Assembly (NCBI RefSeq): GCF_002531755.2 | Contig: NZ_CP034998.1 | Location: forward strand, 4,284,501 to 4,348,500 | Origin: Rhizobium acidisoli | Lineage (GTDB): Bacteria > Pseudomonadota > Alphaproteobacteria > Rhizobiales > Rhizobiaceae | Direction: 5' to 3' | Length of the DNA: 64,000 nt | Part shown: one piece after another, positions 27,161 to 36,837 of the stretch | Layout of the letters: each line of letters starts with the position of its first letter | Numbering within the stretch: position 1 is the first letter of the stretch | The notes under the pieces: model-generated | The model's input: the letters and a program-made list of their open reading frames with translations, nothing else | Told to the model about the DNA's origin: nothing | The model's database searches: none | Position numbers and translations under genes: made by a program

Positions 27161-28093
27161 TCAGGCAAAAACCCGCTTCGGGCGAAACTCGCCCTGGCCG
27201 ATCTCACCGATCGCGATCAGCCTGCCGCGGGCCGTCGCATAGGCTTCGCTTTCGGCAATCGGCGCATCGCGGCCGCGCACGAGGATCGGGTTGCCCATCT
27301 TCAGCCGGTGCGCCTGGTCGTCGTTGATGACGAGATGGGGCAGGGCCGATAGCGCCTCGCAAGTGTCGATCAGCAGCGCGTCGAGGGCGGCAAGCCGCTC
27401 GTCCATGTCCTCGATCGCCTCCAGCGCCACGAGGTCTGCGAGCGGCACCATCGCCTCTTCCGCGAAGGGCGCGACAAAGGTGCGCCTGAGACCCGATACG
27501 TGGCCGTAACAGCCGAGCTCGCGGCCGAAATCGCGGGCGAGCGCCCGGACATAGGTGCCCTTGCCGCATTCCACTTCGAAATGCGCGCTATTGGCATCCG
27601 GGCAGGCGAGCAGGGTCAGCCGGAAGATATCGACTTCGCGCGAAGGGATTTCGACGGTTTCGCCTTCGCGCGCCAGATCATAGGCGCGTTCACCCGATAT
27701 TTTGATCGCCGAAAACTGCGGCGGCACCTGGCTGATGGTGCCGATATAGCCGGGCAGGATATCGCGGATCTGCTGTTCGCTGGGACGGCTGTCAGAGCTT
27801 GCGGTCACTTCGCCTTCGAGATCGTCCGTCGCCCGCTCTTCGCCCCAGCTGACGGTGAATTCATAGATCTTGCGGCCGTCCATCACATAGGGAACGGTCT
27901 TCGTTGCATCGCCGAGCGCAATCGGCAGCATGCCGGAGGCGAGCGGATCGAGCGTGCCGGCATGACCGGCCTTCTGCGCCTTGTAGAGCCATTTGATCTT
28001 GGAAACGGCTTCCGTCGAGCCGAAATCCACCGGCTTGTCGAGGATCAGCCAGCCGGAAATCGGCCGGCCTTTGGGTTTGCGTGGTTTGGACAT
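27161..28093 (-). CDS. truB: tRNA pseudouridine-55 synthase
   Basis: TruB makes pseudouridine 55 in the T-loop of tRNAs. The 310-residue protein has [17 protein letters not shown] near the start and the catalytic [18 protein letters not shown] segment with Asp49. Later conserved blocks [14 protein letters not shown] and [15 protein letters not shown] are also present. Length and motifs match the family. It is followed by a hydrolase gene and preceded by rbfA with a 13-base gap, within the rimP-nusA-infB cluster. Confidence 0.96.
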   Translation of the reverse strand: MSKPRKPKGRPISGWLILDKPVDFGSTEAVSKIKWLYKAQKAGHAGTLDPLASGMLPIALGDATKTVPYVMDGRKIYEFTVSWGEERATDDLEGEVTASSDSRPSEQQIRDILPGYIGTISQVPPQFSAIKISGERAYDLAREGETVEIPSREVDIFRLTLLACPDANSAHFEVECGKGTYVRALARDFGRELGCYGHVSGLRRTFVAPFAEEAMVPLADLVALEAIEDMDERLAALDALLIDTCEALSALPHLVINDDQAHRLKMGNPILVRGRDAPIAESEAYATARGRLIAIGEIGQGEFRPKRVFA

Positions 28094-28106
28094 GCGTCTC
28101 TTCTGT

Positions 28107-28511
28107 TTATTGTTCGTCGTTATCGCCGTCGAGGTCGCGGCTCACCTCGGGCGAACGCAGCAGCTCGTCGATTTTCTTGTAGTTGTCGAAGCTGGTATCG
28201 TCGCGGAAGCGCACTTCCGGCATGTATTTCATCTGCCGAAGCTGCTGCCCGAGCCTGCCGCGGATATACTTCGCATGACGGTTCAACGCCTCGATGACGA
28301 CGCTGTGGTCGGAAACGCCGAGCGGCGTCACATAGGCGGTGGCGATCTTCAGGTCGGGCGACATGCGCACTTCCGAGATCGAGATCACCGTCGCCTCGAT
28401 GACGTCGTCGCGCACTTCGCCGCGCTGCAGTACCTGGGTGATCGCGGCGCGGACCTGTTCGCCAACGCGCAGCATGCGCTGCGAAGGCGCGGAAGAAGTT
28501 GCTCTGGTCAT
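28107..28511 (-). CDS. rbfA: ribosome-binding factor A
   Basis: RbfA assists late maturation of 30S subunits and cold adaptation. The 134-residue protein has a KH-like fold: [35 protein letters not shown] strand ([20 protein letters not shown]) and the C-terminal [20 protein letters not shown]. The start at MTRATSS is preferred over a 19-residue upstream extension without similarity. The acidic tail ends DLDGDNDEQ. It lies between infB and truB as in most bacteria. Confidence 0.94.
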   Translation of the reverse strand: MTRATSSAPSQRMLRVGEQVRAAITQVLQRGEVRDDVIEATVISISEVRMSPDLKIATAYVTPLGVSDHSVVIEALNRHAKYIRGRLGQQLRQMKYMPEVRFRDDTSFDNYKKIDELLRSPEVSRDLDGDNDEQ

Positions 28512-28592
28512 TGTTATCTCTATTTGCCGATGCGGCTGGGAATCGAACCCGTCAAAGGAGAGCGTCAATGACTCCTTTGGCCGAAAAGGTCA

Positions 28593-28625
28593 AGCCGGCG
28601 GATGCCCGAAAGCCATCCGCCGGCT
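28593..28625 (-). promoter_or_regulatory. infB-rbfA intergenic hairpin
   Basis: A perfect 12-bp inverted repeat (AGCCGGCGGATG and complement, 9-base loop) lies 48 bases after the infB stop. There is no T-run after it on the minus strand, so it is probably a processing or stabilising structure rather than a full terminator. Confidence 0.6.
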
Positions 28626-28672
28626 GGCGAATGGCTTTCAGAAAGCTGATGCTGCGCTTAAAGCGCGGCGGT

Positions 28673-31426
28673 TTAGAGCGTGCGCGTGATATGTTCGACG
28701 CGGAAGCACTCGATGACGTCGCCGGCGCGCATATCCTCGTAATTTTCGAAGGCCATGCCGCATTCCTGGCCCATCGGCACTTCGGACACTTCGTCCTTGA
28801 AGCGCTTGAGGGTCTTGAGCTTGCCTTCGTGAACGACGACGTCGTTGCGGATGAGGCGGACGCCCGCACCACGTTCGACCTTGCCTTCGACGACACGGCA
28901 GCCTGCGACCTTGCCAACCTTGGTGATGTTGAACACCTCGAGGATTTCGGCATTGCCGATGAAGGTTTCGCGCCGTTCCGGAGAGAGCAGGCCCGACATT
29001 GCCGCCTTCACGTCATCCACCAGGTCGTAGATGATGTTGTAGTAGCGGATTTCGATGCCTTCGCGCTCGGCGAACTGGCGTGCCTGCGTATTGGCACGAA
29101 CGTTGAAGCCGATGATGGCCGCGTTCGACGCTTCGGCGAGCGAGATATCCGACTCGGTGATGCCGCCGGCGCCCGAATGGACGATACGGGCGCGGACCTC
29201 GTCGGTGCCGAGCTTTTCCAGTGCGCCGGCAATCGCTTCGATCGAGCCCTGTACGTCACCCTTGATAACCAGCGGGAACTCCTTGATGCCGGCGCTCTGG
29301 CGCTGCATCATCATCTGTTCCAGCGAACCGCGCTGTCCCGACTGGCGGGCAGCTGCCTTGTCACGGGCCAGACGCTGACGATATTCGGAGATCTCGCGGG
29401 CGCGGCTTTCGCTTTCGACGACGGCGAACTTGTCGCCCGCCTGTGGCGTGCCGGAAAGTCCGAGAACCTCGACCGGGGTCGCGGGACCGGCTTCCTTCAC
29501 ATGGTCGCCCTTGTCGGTGACGAGGGCGCGCACGCGGCCCCAGACGTCGCCGGCGACGATGATCTGGCCCGGACGCAGCGTGCCCTTCTGGACGAGCACG
29601 GTCGCGACCGAACCGCGGCCACGATCGAGCTGGGCTTCGATGACGGTGCCTTCGGCAGTCCGGTTCGGGTTGGCCTTGAGATCGAGAATTTCCGCCTGCA
29701 GCAGGATCGCCTCGAGCAGCTTGTCGAGGTTCTTGCCGGTTTTGGCCGAAACTTCGACGTCGAGCACTTCACCGCCCATGGATTCCACGAAGACTTCGTG
29801 CTGCAGCAGCTGGTTGCGGACCTTCTGCGGATCGGCCTCGTGTTTGTCGACCTTGTTGATCGCAACGATGATCGGAACACCGGCCGCCTTGGCGTGGTTG
29901 ATCGATTCGATCGTCTGCGGCATCACACTGTCGTCGGCTGCAACGACCAGGATCGCGATGTCGGTCGCCTGGGCGCCGCGGGCACGCATGGCCGTGAAGG
30001 CGGCGTGGCCGGGGGTGTCGATGAAGGTGATCTTCTGGCCGCTCTGCTCCACCTGATAGGCGCCGATATGCTGCGTGATGCCGCCGGCTTCGCCGGAGAC
30101 CACGTTGGCATGGCGGATGGCGTCGAGCAGCGAGGTCTTGCCGTGGTCGACATGGCCCATGATGGTGACGACGGGCGGGCGCGAAACCAGTTCGCCATCC
30201 TCGTCGGAGACGTTGAAGATGCCGAGTTCGACGTCGGATTCCGACACGCGCCGGACCGTGTGGCCGAATTCGCTGGCGATGAGTTCGGCAAGGTCGGCGT
30301 CGATGACGTCGCCTGGCTTCATCATCTGGCCTTCCTTCATCAGGTACTTGATGACGTCGACGGCGCGTTCGGACATGCGCTGCGACAGTTCCTGAATGGT
30401 GATGGTCTCCGGCAGAACCACCTCGCGGGAGATCTTCTCGCGGGTTTCCTGCATCTGACCGCGGCGGAATTTCTCCTGCCGGCGGCGCATGGCCGAGAGC
30501 GAACGCCCGCGGGCATTGTCGTCGCCGTCGACGTTGGCAGTAGAGATCGTCAGCTTGCCGCGACGGCGCTCTTCATCCGTCTTCGGACGCGTGGTGACCG
30601 GCTTTGCCGGTTCCGGGCGAACGACACGGCCACGGACCGGACCGCCGCGCGCGGCACCCCGATCTTCTTCTTCCTTTTCGTCGCGGCGGCCGCGAACGGC
30701 GCCGGGAACAGCAGCGCCCGCTGCCGGACGGGCAGCAGCCGGTGCTCCAGCCGCATCGGGCCGGCGCGCGGCAGGTGCCGACGATGCCGGCTGCTGCGGG
30801 GCGTCGGCGCGTGCTTCGGCCGGAGCCGCTGCTGCGGCAGCAGGTTCAGCAACCACGGCGGGCGCCTCAGCCTGGCGGATGGCCTCTTCAGCGGCCCTGC
30901 GGGCAGCTTCTTCCGCTTCGGCCGCCCTACGGACAACCTCTTCGGCGGCACGGCGCTTTTCGTCCTCGGCGCGGCGGATCGCATCCTGGGCGTCACGCGC
31001 CTGAGCGTCGGCAAGCGCACGGCGGCGGGCGTCCATTTCCTCAGGCGACAGATGGTTCAGCACCACCGGACGCGGACGATCGTTCTGGCGCGGCGACTGG
31101 TGAGACTGCTGCGGACGTTGGTTCGTCTGGCTGTTGTTGTTGCCCTGCTGGATCCGCGGTGCCGGCGTCGGCTGCTGCGGGCGCGCCTGCACAGGCGCGG
31201 GCGCCGGTTCGGCAGCACGCACAGGGGCCACCGGAGCGGCAGGTGTGATCGGCTTTTCGTCTTCCGGGCGCATCGGGCGCCGCTTGCGGGTCTCGACGAC
31301 AACCGCCTTGGTGCGACCTCGACCCATATCCTGGCGAACGGTGCCCTGGCTCATCCCCGATGGTTTCAGGGAAAGCGTCTTTTTGCCCGTCACGCTGATT
31401 GTCTTGTCGTCGTTACTATCGGTCAT
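28673..31426 (-). CDS. infB: translation initiation factor IF-2
   Basis: IF-2 is the GTPase that brings fMet-tRNA to the 30S subunit. The 917 residues begin with a long, low-complexity Ala/Arg/Glu/Pro-rich region (about 30-310), including an extended Ala/Glu/Arg coiled stretch near 130-190. The G domain (near 415-585) has [22 protein letters not shown] and NKVDKHE, followed by the conserved C-terminal domains that bind the initiator tRNA. It follows ylxR and nusA on one transcript. The GC-rich N-terminal stretch creates large false ORFs on the other strand. Confidence 0.97.
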   Translation of the reverse strand: MTDSNDDKTISVTGKKTLSLKPSGMSQGTVRQDMGRGRTKAVVVETRKRRPMRPEDEKPITPAAPVAPVRAAEPAPAPVQARPQQPTPAPRIQQGNNNSQTNQRPQQSHQSPRQNDRPRPVVLNHLSPEEMDARRRALADAQARDAQDAIRRAEDEKRRAAEEVVRRAAEAEEAARRAAEEAIRQAEAPAVVAEPAAAAAAPAEARADAPQQPASSAPAARRPDAAGAPAAARPAAGAAVPGAVRGRRDEKEEEDRGAARGGPVRGRVVRPEPAKPVTTRPKTDEERRRGKLTISTANVDGDDNARGRSLSAMRRRQEKFRRGQMQETREKISREVVLPETITIQELSQRMSERAVDVIKYLMKEGQMMKPGDVIDADLAELIASEFGHTVRRVSESDVELGIFNVSDEDGELVSRPPVVTIMGHVDHGKTSLLDAIRHANVVSGEAGGITQHIGAYQVEQSGQKITFIDTPGHAAFTAMRARGAQATDIAILVVAADDSVMPQTIESINHAKAAGVPIIVAINKVDKHEADPQKVRNQLLQHEVFVESMGGEVLDVEVSAKTGKNLDKLLEAILLQAEILDLKANPNRTAEGTVIEAQLDRGRGSVATVLVQKGTLRPGQIIVAGDVWGRVRALVTDKGDHVKEAGPATPVEVLGLSGTPQAGDKFAVVESESRAREISEYRQRLARDKAAARQSGQRGSLEQMMMQRQSAGIKEFPLVIKGDVQGSIEAIAGALEKLGTDEVRARIVHSGAGGITESDISLAEASNAAIIGFNVRANTQARQFAEREGIEIRYYNIIYDLVDDVKAAMSGLLSPERRETFIGNAEILEVFNITKVGKVAGCRVVEGKVERGAGVRLIRNDVVVHEGKLKTLKRFKDEVSEVPMGQECGMAFENYEDMRAGDVIECFRVEHITRTL

Positions 31427-31527
31427 TCGTTCCCGTTCCTTCGGACAGGGAGCGATGACTAGATCAGACCCTGTCGTTCAATACTGTCGATCAATGAGAA
31501 TGCGACCGGCCGATGCCGGTGACCGCC

Positions 31528-32226
31528 TCATTGTTTTTGCCGGCCAGCGTCGCCCGCTGCTGCCCGGGACTGACCGCCAATACGGTACTGTTCGAGCATC
31601 TTTGCGCGCTTCACTACACCCTCACCCGCCTGCCCTGCAAGCACTGCGGCATGGATAAAAGCATTCTGGCCCATCAGGCCTTCCATTTCGCTCTCCGAGA
31701 AGAGACGGAAGGAAGGTATCTCCTCCTCGGTCTCCATTCCGAGGTGCCAGGCCTTGCGGGCCTGGTCGATTTTCCGGACGCCGTCGTCCGCTGCATCAGT
31801 CGCATGGAACACCGCAAGGGCTGCCCCGCTTCTGACTGCGGCATCCACTTTCGAGGATCCGCTGACGAACTGGCCGGCTTTCCGCGCCATGTTCATCATC
31901 TGCATCAATTGCGCCGCGAGCAGCCGATCGACGCTCGCGCCGAGATCGTCCGCCGCCTTCACATCCATTTTCAGCGCGCGGGCAAAGAGTTTCTTCGCCA
32001 CTGCCCTGTCGACCAGCGACCGGTCGATCTTCACCCAGCATCCGCGTCCCGGAAGCTCGCGCTTCAGGTCGGCGACAATCGTTCCATCGGGAGCGGCAAC
32101 GAAGCGGATCAGCTCTTCCGGCGATCCGCTTTCGCGCGTCACGATGCACATGCGTCCGTTCACGTCATAACCTGCAAGATCGTCGTCCTCATCAGGGAGA
32201 GCGTCCGGCTCATGCGCGGTCATCAT
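31528..32226 (-). CDS. ylxR: YlxR/L7Ae-fold RNA-binding protein
   Basis: This protein of 232 residues is encoded between nusA and infB, the standard place for ylxR. The N-terminal half has the YlxR (DUF448) signature CIVTRESGSPEELIRFVAAPDG and the LPGRGCWVK turn. The C-terminal half (about residues 105-200, AAQLMQMMNMARKAGQFVSGSSKVDAAVRSG) looks like an L7Ae-type RNA-binding domain, a fusion common in alphaproteobacteria. It probably binds RNA in transcription or translation control, but its precise role is not established. Its start overlaps the nusA stop as ATGA. Confidence 0.88.
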   Translation of the reverse strand: MMTAHEPDALPDEDDDLAGYDVNGRMCIVTRESGSPEELIRFVAAPDGTIVADLKRELPGRGCWVKIDRSLVDRAVAKKLFARALKMDVKAADDLGASVDRLLAAQLMQMMNMARKAGQFVSGSSKVDAAVRSGAALAVFHATDAADDGVRKIDQARKAWHLGMETEEEIPSFRLFSESEMEGLMGQNAFIHAAVLAGQAGEGVVKRAKMLEQYRIGGQSRAAAGDAGRQKQ

Positions 32227-33830
32227 ACTTCCTGTTCGGCTTCGGCTTCGGTGACCTCTTCTTCGGTCCCCTTAGCCAGGTCCTCTTCGGTGATCCAGCC
32301 GGCCGAAAGGCGGGCCTGGACGATCATCTGTTCGGCTTCGACGCGCGAGACGTCGAACTTCGAGAACAGGCCTTCGAACTTCTTCGTTTCGCCGTTCTTG
32401 CGTTCCGACCAGCCGACGAGGTCGTCGGCGGCACAACCGGCAAAGTCCTCGATCGACTTAATGCCGTCTTCGCCGAGTGCCACCATCATCTGGGCGGTGA
32501 TGCCGTTGATTTCGCGCAGCTCGTCCTGAACGCCGAGCGCCTTGCGCTTCTCGTCCATCTCGGCTTCGAGACGCTCGAGGAATTCGCGGGCACGCTGCTG
32601 GATTTCCTGCGCCGTCTCTTCGTCGAAACCGTCGATCGAGGAGATTTCGTCGAGATCGACATAGGCCAGTTCTTCGACCGCGGCAAAGCCTTCAGAGGCC
32701 AGAACCTGGCCGACCATTTCATCGACGTCGAGCGAATCCATGAACAGGTTGGTGCGCTCGTTGAATTCCTTCTGGCGGCGTTCCGATTCCTCGGCCTCCG
32801 TCATGATGTCGATGTCCCAGCCGGTCAGCTGCGAGGCGAGGCGGACGTTCTGGCCGCGGCGGCCGATCGCAAGCGACAGCTGTTCGTCGGGAACGACGAC
32901 TTCGATACGCTCGGCGTCCTCGTCAAGAACGACCTTGGCGACTTCGGCCGGCTGCAGGGCGTTGACGACGAAGGTCGCCGGGTCCTGGCTCCACGGAATG
33001 ATGTCGATCTTCTCACCCTGAAGCTCGCCGACGACGGCCTGAACGCGCGAACCGCGCATACCGACGCAGGCGCCGACCGGATCGATCGAACTGTCGTTCG
33101 AGATCACGGCGATCTTGGCGCGCGAGCCCGGGTCGCGGGCGACCGACTTCACCTGGATGATGCCGTCGTAGATTTCAGGCACTTCCATGGTGAACAGCTT
33201 CACCATGAACTGCGGATGCGTGCGCGACAGGAAGATCTGCGGGCCGCGCTGTTCGCGACGGACATCGTAGACATAAGCGCGGACGCGATCACCATAACGG
33301 ACATTTTCGCGCGGGATCATTTCGTCGCGGCGGATGATGCCTTCGCCACGGCCGAGATCGACGATGACGTTGCCGTATTCGACGCGCTTGACCGTGCCGT
33401 TGACGATTTCGCCGACGCGATCCTTGAATTCGTCGAACTGGCGGTCGCGCTCGGCTTCACGCACCTTCTGCACGATCACCTGCTTGGCGGACTGTGCGGC
33501 GATACGGCCGAAATCCATCGGCGGCAGTGGATCGGCGATGAAATCGCCGAGGGCGGCGTCCGGGTTGCGGTCGCGGGCAAGCTCCAGCGGGATCTGCGTC
33601 GAATAATCCTCGGCCTTGTCGACGACTTCGAGCAGGCGCTGCAGACGGATTTCGCCGGTCTTCGGATTGATGTCGGCCCGGATGTTGGACTCGGTGCCGT
33701 AACGGGAGCGTGCCGCCTTCTGGATGGCGTCGGCCATTGCGGCCAGCACGATCTCGCGGTCGATGACCTTTTCGCGCGCCACTGCATCTGCGATCTGCAG
33801 AAGTTCGAGCCGGTTCGCACTGACTGCCAT
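32223..33830 (-). CDS. nusA: transcription termination/antitermination factor NusA
   Basis: NusA modulates RNA polymerase pausing, termination and antitermination. The 535-residue protein contains the N-terminal polymerase-binding domain ([20 protein letters not shown]) and an S1 domain (near 135-200, [20 protein letters not shown]). Two KH domains follow (near 230-345; [20 protein letters not shown], then [17 protein letters not shown]), and two C-terminal helix-hairpin-helix acidic repeats end the protein (about 365-500). It is coupled to ylxR by ATGA and follows rimP on the same strand. Confidence 0.97.
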   Translation of the reverse strand: MAVSANRLELLQIADAVAREKVIDREIVLAAMADAIQKAARSRYGTESNIRADINPKTGEIRLQRLLEVVDKAEDYSTQIPLELARDRNPDAALGDFIADPLPPMDFGRIAAQSAKQVIVQKVREAERDRQFDEFKDRVGEIVNGTVKRVEYGNVIVDLGRGEGIIRRDEMIPRENVRYGDRVRAYVYDVRREQRGPQIFLSRTHPQFMVKLFTMEVPEIYDGIIQVKSVARDPGSRAKIAVISNDSSIDPVGACVGMRGSRVQAVVGELQGEKIDIIPWSQDPATFVVNALQPAEVAKVVLDEDAERIEVVVPDEQLSLAIGRRGQNVRLASQLTGWDIDIMTEAEESERRQKEFNERTNLFMDSLDVDEMVGQVLASEGFAAVEELAYVDLDEISSIDGFDEETAQEIQQRAREFLERLEAEMDEKRKALGVQDELREINGITAQMMVALGEDGIKSIEDFAGCAADDLVGWSERKNGETKKFEGLFSKFDVSRVEAEQMIVQARLSAGWITEEDLAKGTEEEVTEAEAEQEV

Positions 33831-33889
33831 TGTCTTGTTTCTCCGTCTTTACTCCAGGGTTCCCGTCCCTGTAGCGGTCTGTTGATCGG

Positions 33890-34495
33890 TTATTCCTGGT
33901 CGTCCGCTTCGTTCTGGTTGGCGGCCTGGGCTTTCGCCAGCTTGTCGGCGCGCAACGCATCACGGATCAGGTCGTCGGTCAGAATGAGCTTCGCATCGCT
34001 AAGCGCCGTGAAGGGAATGGTGACCTTCTGCTCTTCCCCGTAAGCGACCTGGTCACGCTCGAGCGTGAAACCATCGACGCCTGCCTCGACGATCTTGCCG
34101 CGGAAGCGCTTGCGATTGTCGATCAAAATCGACGTCTCGCATTTCACAAGGTGGCCCTGCCAGCGGACGAAATCGGATTTCCGCACCATCGGACGGTCGA
34201 TGCCGGGCGAAGACACTTCGAGATGATACTCTTTATCGACCGGATCTTCCACATCGAGGACAGGAGAAATCGCCATCGAGACTTCTTCGCAGTCCTGAAC
34301 CGTCATCGTCCCGTCGTTGCGTTCGGCCATCACCTGCATCGTCACGCCGTTCTGGTTCAGCATGCGGACGCGGATAAGCCGGAAGCCGATGCCGATCAGG
34401 ACGGGTTCAATGATATCGGCAAGACGCTGGTCGAGCCCGGTTTCGGTAATCAGCCGCGGCTCAAGTTCGTTGCCTGCGTTTGTCATGTCCGACAA
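33890..34495 (-). CDS. rimP: ribosome maturation factor RimP
   Basis: RimP is required for efficient 30S assembly. The 201-residue protein has the N-terminal domain with [19 protein letters not shown] and the conserved [14 protein letters not shown] segment, then an SH3-like C-terminal domain ([38 protein letters not shown] region). A TTG start at 34495 is chosen: GAGGAG lies 8 bases upstream and the product would begin MSDMTNAG, which fits my memory of rhizobial RimP. ATG at 34486 or 34519 are alternatives. It heads the translation cluster. Confidence 0.92.
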   Translation of the reverse strand: MSDMTNAGNELEPRLITETGLDQRLADIIEPVLIGIGFRLIRVRMLNQNGVTMQVMAERNDGTMTVQDCEEVSMAISPVLDVEDPVDKEYHLEVSSPGIDRPMVRKSDFVRWQGHLVKCETSILIDNRKRFRGKIVEAGVDGFTLERDQVAYGEEQKVTIPFTALSDAKLILTDDLIRDALRADKLAKAQAANQNEADDQE

Positions 34496-34540
34496 GCGAT
34501 GCGCTCCTCGCAATTTCATGCTTTTTAGGGATCGCGCTAA

Positions 34541-34570
34541 TAAAAAAGAGCGGGTCCTTGCGGCCCACTC
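34541..34570 (-). terminator. intrinsic terminator or attenuator in the rimP leader
   Basis: On the minus strand, GAGTGGG and CCCGCTC pair (one G-U) around a 9-base loop and are followed by TTTTTTATT. It lies about 45 bases upstream of rimP on the same strand, and no other minus-strand gene precedes it for 2.3 kb. It therefore either attenuates the rimP-nusA-infB operon or ends a short leader RNA. Confidence 0.65.
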
Positions 34571-34738
34571 TTCATCAAGCGATCAAGAATTTGAGAGCCA
34601 TATAGTCGGGTTTTTCCGAAATTGCAAGGTCTGCGACCGATTCGGCCAATTCGCTTCCGGCGAGGCGACGAGACCTATGGCCAGCGCCGGTCTTGCGCAT
34701 ATATTGCCGTGGGGCGCAACAACAAAAGCGGAGAAATC

Positions 34739-36370
34739 GTGGCCTACACTTCGTCGACATTGGCGCCTTTGCGGCACGATACCTACCGCACCATCTGGTT
34801 CGCCAGCCTGTCCTAGAATTTCGGCGGCCTGATCCAGGCGGTCGGTGCTGCCTGGATGATGACGACGATCACCGCCTCGGAGGACATGGTCGCGCTGGTG
34901 CAGACCTCGACGGCGCTGCCGATCATGCTGTTTTCGCTGATCTCGGGCGCTCTCGCCGACAATTACGACCGCCGCCGGGTGATGCTGACGGCCCAGTGCA
35001 TGATGCTGACGGTCTCGGCTCTGCTGACGATCTTCGCCCTTCTCGGCTGGATCACACCCTGGCTGCTGCTCTTCTTCACCTTCCTGATTGGATGCGGCAC
35101 TGCACTCAACAATCCCTCCTGGCAGGCCTCGGTCGGCGACATGGTGCCGCGCGCCGATCTGCCGGGCGCCGTCACGCTGAACAGCATGGGTTTCAACATT
35201 ACCCGCAGCGTCGGCCCGGCAATCGGCGGTGTCATCGTCGCAGCAGCCGGCGCGGCGGCGGCCTTCGCGGTGAACACCGTGAGCTACCTCGCTTTGATCT
35301 ATGCCCTGTTGCGCTGGCGCCCGAGTACGCCGGTCTCGACCCTGCCGCGCGAGGCGCTCGGCAGCGCCATCTTCGCCGGCCTGCGTTATGTCTCGATGTC
35401 GCCCAATCTCGAAAAGGTTCTCCTCCGGGGGCTGCTCTTCGGCATCGGCGCCAGCTCGATCCTGGCGCTGCTGCCGGTCGTGGCACTCGATCTCGTCGGC
35501 GGCGGCCCGCTGACCTATGGTTTCATGCTCGGCGCCTTCGGCATCGGCGCGATCGGCGGCGCGGTGTTGAATGCGCGGCTGCGCCAGATGCTGTCCAGCG
35601 AGATGATCATCCGCCTGGCCTTTACAGGCTTCGCGCTGAGCGCCGTCATCGCCGCCTTCAGCCTAAGCGCAGTGCTGACCTCGGCCGGGCTGCTCATCTC
35701 CGGCGCCTGCTGGGTCTCCGCACTGTCGCTCTTCAACACCATCGTCCAGCTGTCGACGCCGCGCTGGGTGGTTGGACGGGCGCTGTCGCTCTACCAGACC
35801 GTCACCTTCGGCGGCATCGCCGGCGGCAGTTGGCTCTGGGGTGTGGCCGCCGATCGCTACGGTGTCGCCGATGCGCTGCTGATGTCATCGGTCGTCATGC
35901 TGCTCGGCATCGTCATCGGCCTGCGCTTTTCCATGCCGGCCTTTGCCTCGCTCAATCTCGATCCGCTGAACCGCTTCACCGAGCCGGCTCTCAGCCTCGA
36001 CATCACCCCCCGCAGCGGCCCGATCGTCATCCAGGTCGATTACGAGATCGGAGATGAAGACCTTGCCGAATTCATGCAGCTGATGGGCGAACGCCGCCGT
36101 ATCCGCATCCGCGACGGCGCCCGCAACTGGGCGCTGATGCGCGATCTCGAAAATCCCGGGCTCTGGACGGAAACCTATCACACGCCGACCTGGGTTGAAT
36201 ATATAAGACACAACCAGCGGCGCACGCAGGCCGATGCTGAAAACACCGACAGACTTCGTGCGCTTCATCGCGGCGAAGGCCCGCTGCATGTCCACCGCAT
36301 GATCGAACGCCAGGCCATTCCGCCCGATACCGACGTCTTCCACAAGGCGCCGATCGATCTGCATCATTGA
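34739..36370 (+). pseudogene. MFS_3 family transporter with in-frame amber stop
   Basis: This gene codes for a major facilitator of the enterobactin-exporter-like MFS_3 group, but is broken by TAG at 34814-34816. The frame is open on both sides: the 25 codons before the stop end WFASLS and the sequence resumes NFGGLIQAVGAAWMMTTI, which together read as the first membrane helix. The remaining ORF (504 residues from ATG 34856) keeps the other helices, RRRVMLTAQCMM, and a soluble C-terminal domain (PIVIQVDYEIGDEDLAEFMQ onward). GTG 34739 is the probable original start. Reinitiation at 34856 would lose the first helix. Sequencing error or nonsense suppression are the other explanations. Confidence 0.75.
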
Positions 36371-36378
36371 GGTGAGTC

Positions 36379-36834
36379 ATGTATAATTTCAGGCTTGCCC
36401 GCCAATCCGATCTTGGCGCCATCGTCCGGCTTCTGGCCGATGACGATCTCGGCGGCACCAGAGAGATCATCTCGGAGCCCGTCGACGCGCGTTATCTCTC
36501 GGCCTTTGCCGCGATCGAGGCGGATGCCAATCAGCTTCTGGCCGTTGCAATCGACGCTTCCGATCGGGTGGTCGGCTGTCTGCAACTGAGCTTCATTCCC
36601 GGCCTGTCGAGGACGGGCATGTGGCGCGGCCAGATCGAAAGCGTGCGCGTCGCGAGCGATCTTCGCGGCTCGGGCCTCGGCTCCGCATTCATCGAATGGG
36701 CGATTGGCCAATGCGCCGCGCGCGGCTGCGGCCTCGTGCAGCTGACATCGGACAAGACGCGGGCGGATTCGATCCGCTTCTACGAGAGGCTCGGCTTCGT
36801 CGCGAGCCACGAAGGGCTGAAGCGCAATCTCTGA
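36379..36834 (+). CDS. GNAT family N-acetyltransferase
   Basis: This acetyl-CoA-dependent N-acetyltransferase has 151 residues. It begins MYNFRLARQSDLGAIVRLL, typical for the family. The acetyl-CoA pyrophosphate loop is VRVASDLRGSGLGSAFIEWA (R-x-x-G-x-G pattern, residues about 92-111), and the C-terminal SIRFYERLGFVASHEGLK is also characteristic. The acceptor is unknown. It follows the broken MFS gene by 8 bases with GAGGTGAG before the ATG, so it was probably co-transcribed with it. Confidence 0.85.
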   Translation: MYNFRLARQSDLGAIVRLLADDDLGGTREIISEPVDARYLSAFAAIEADANQLLAVAIDASDRVVGCLQLSFIPGLSRTGMWRGQIESVRVASDLRGSGLGSAFIEWAIGQCAARGCGLVQLTSDKTRADSIRFYERLGFVASHEGLKRNL

Positions 36835-36837
36835 ACG

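Noticed and set aside
28530..28552. tRNA T-loop-like sequence (GGGTTCGATTCCC on the minus strand) upstream of rbfA
   Set aside because: The flanking bases do not form T-arm, anticodon arm or acceptor stem, so no tRNA is supported.
34693..36057. 454-codon open frame overlapping the MFS gene in another frame
   Set aside because: Composition is Arg/His/Gly rich without membrane helices, while the true MFS frame shows clear transporter features.
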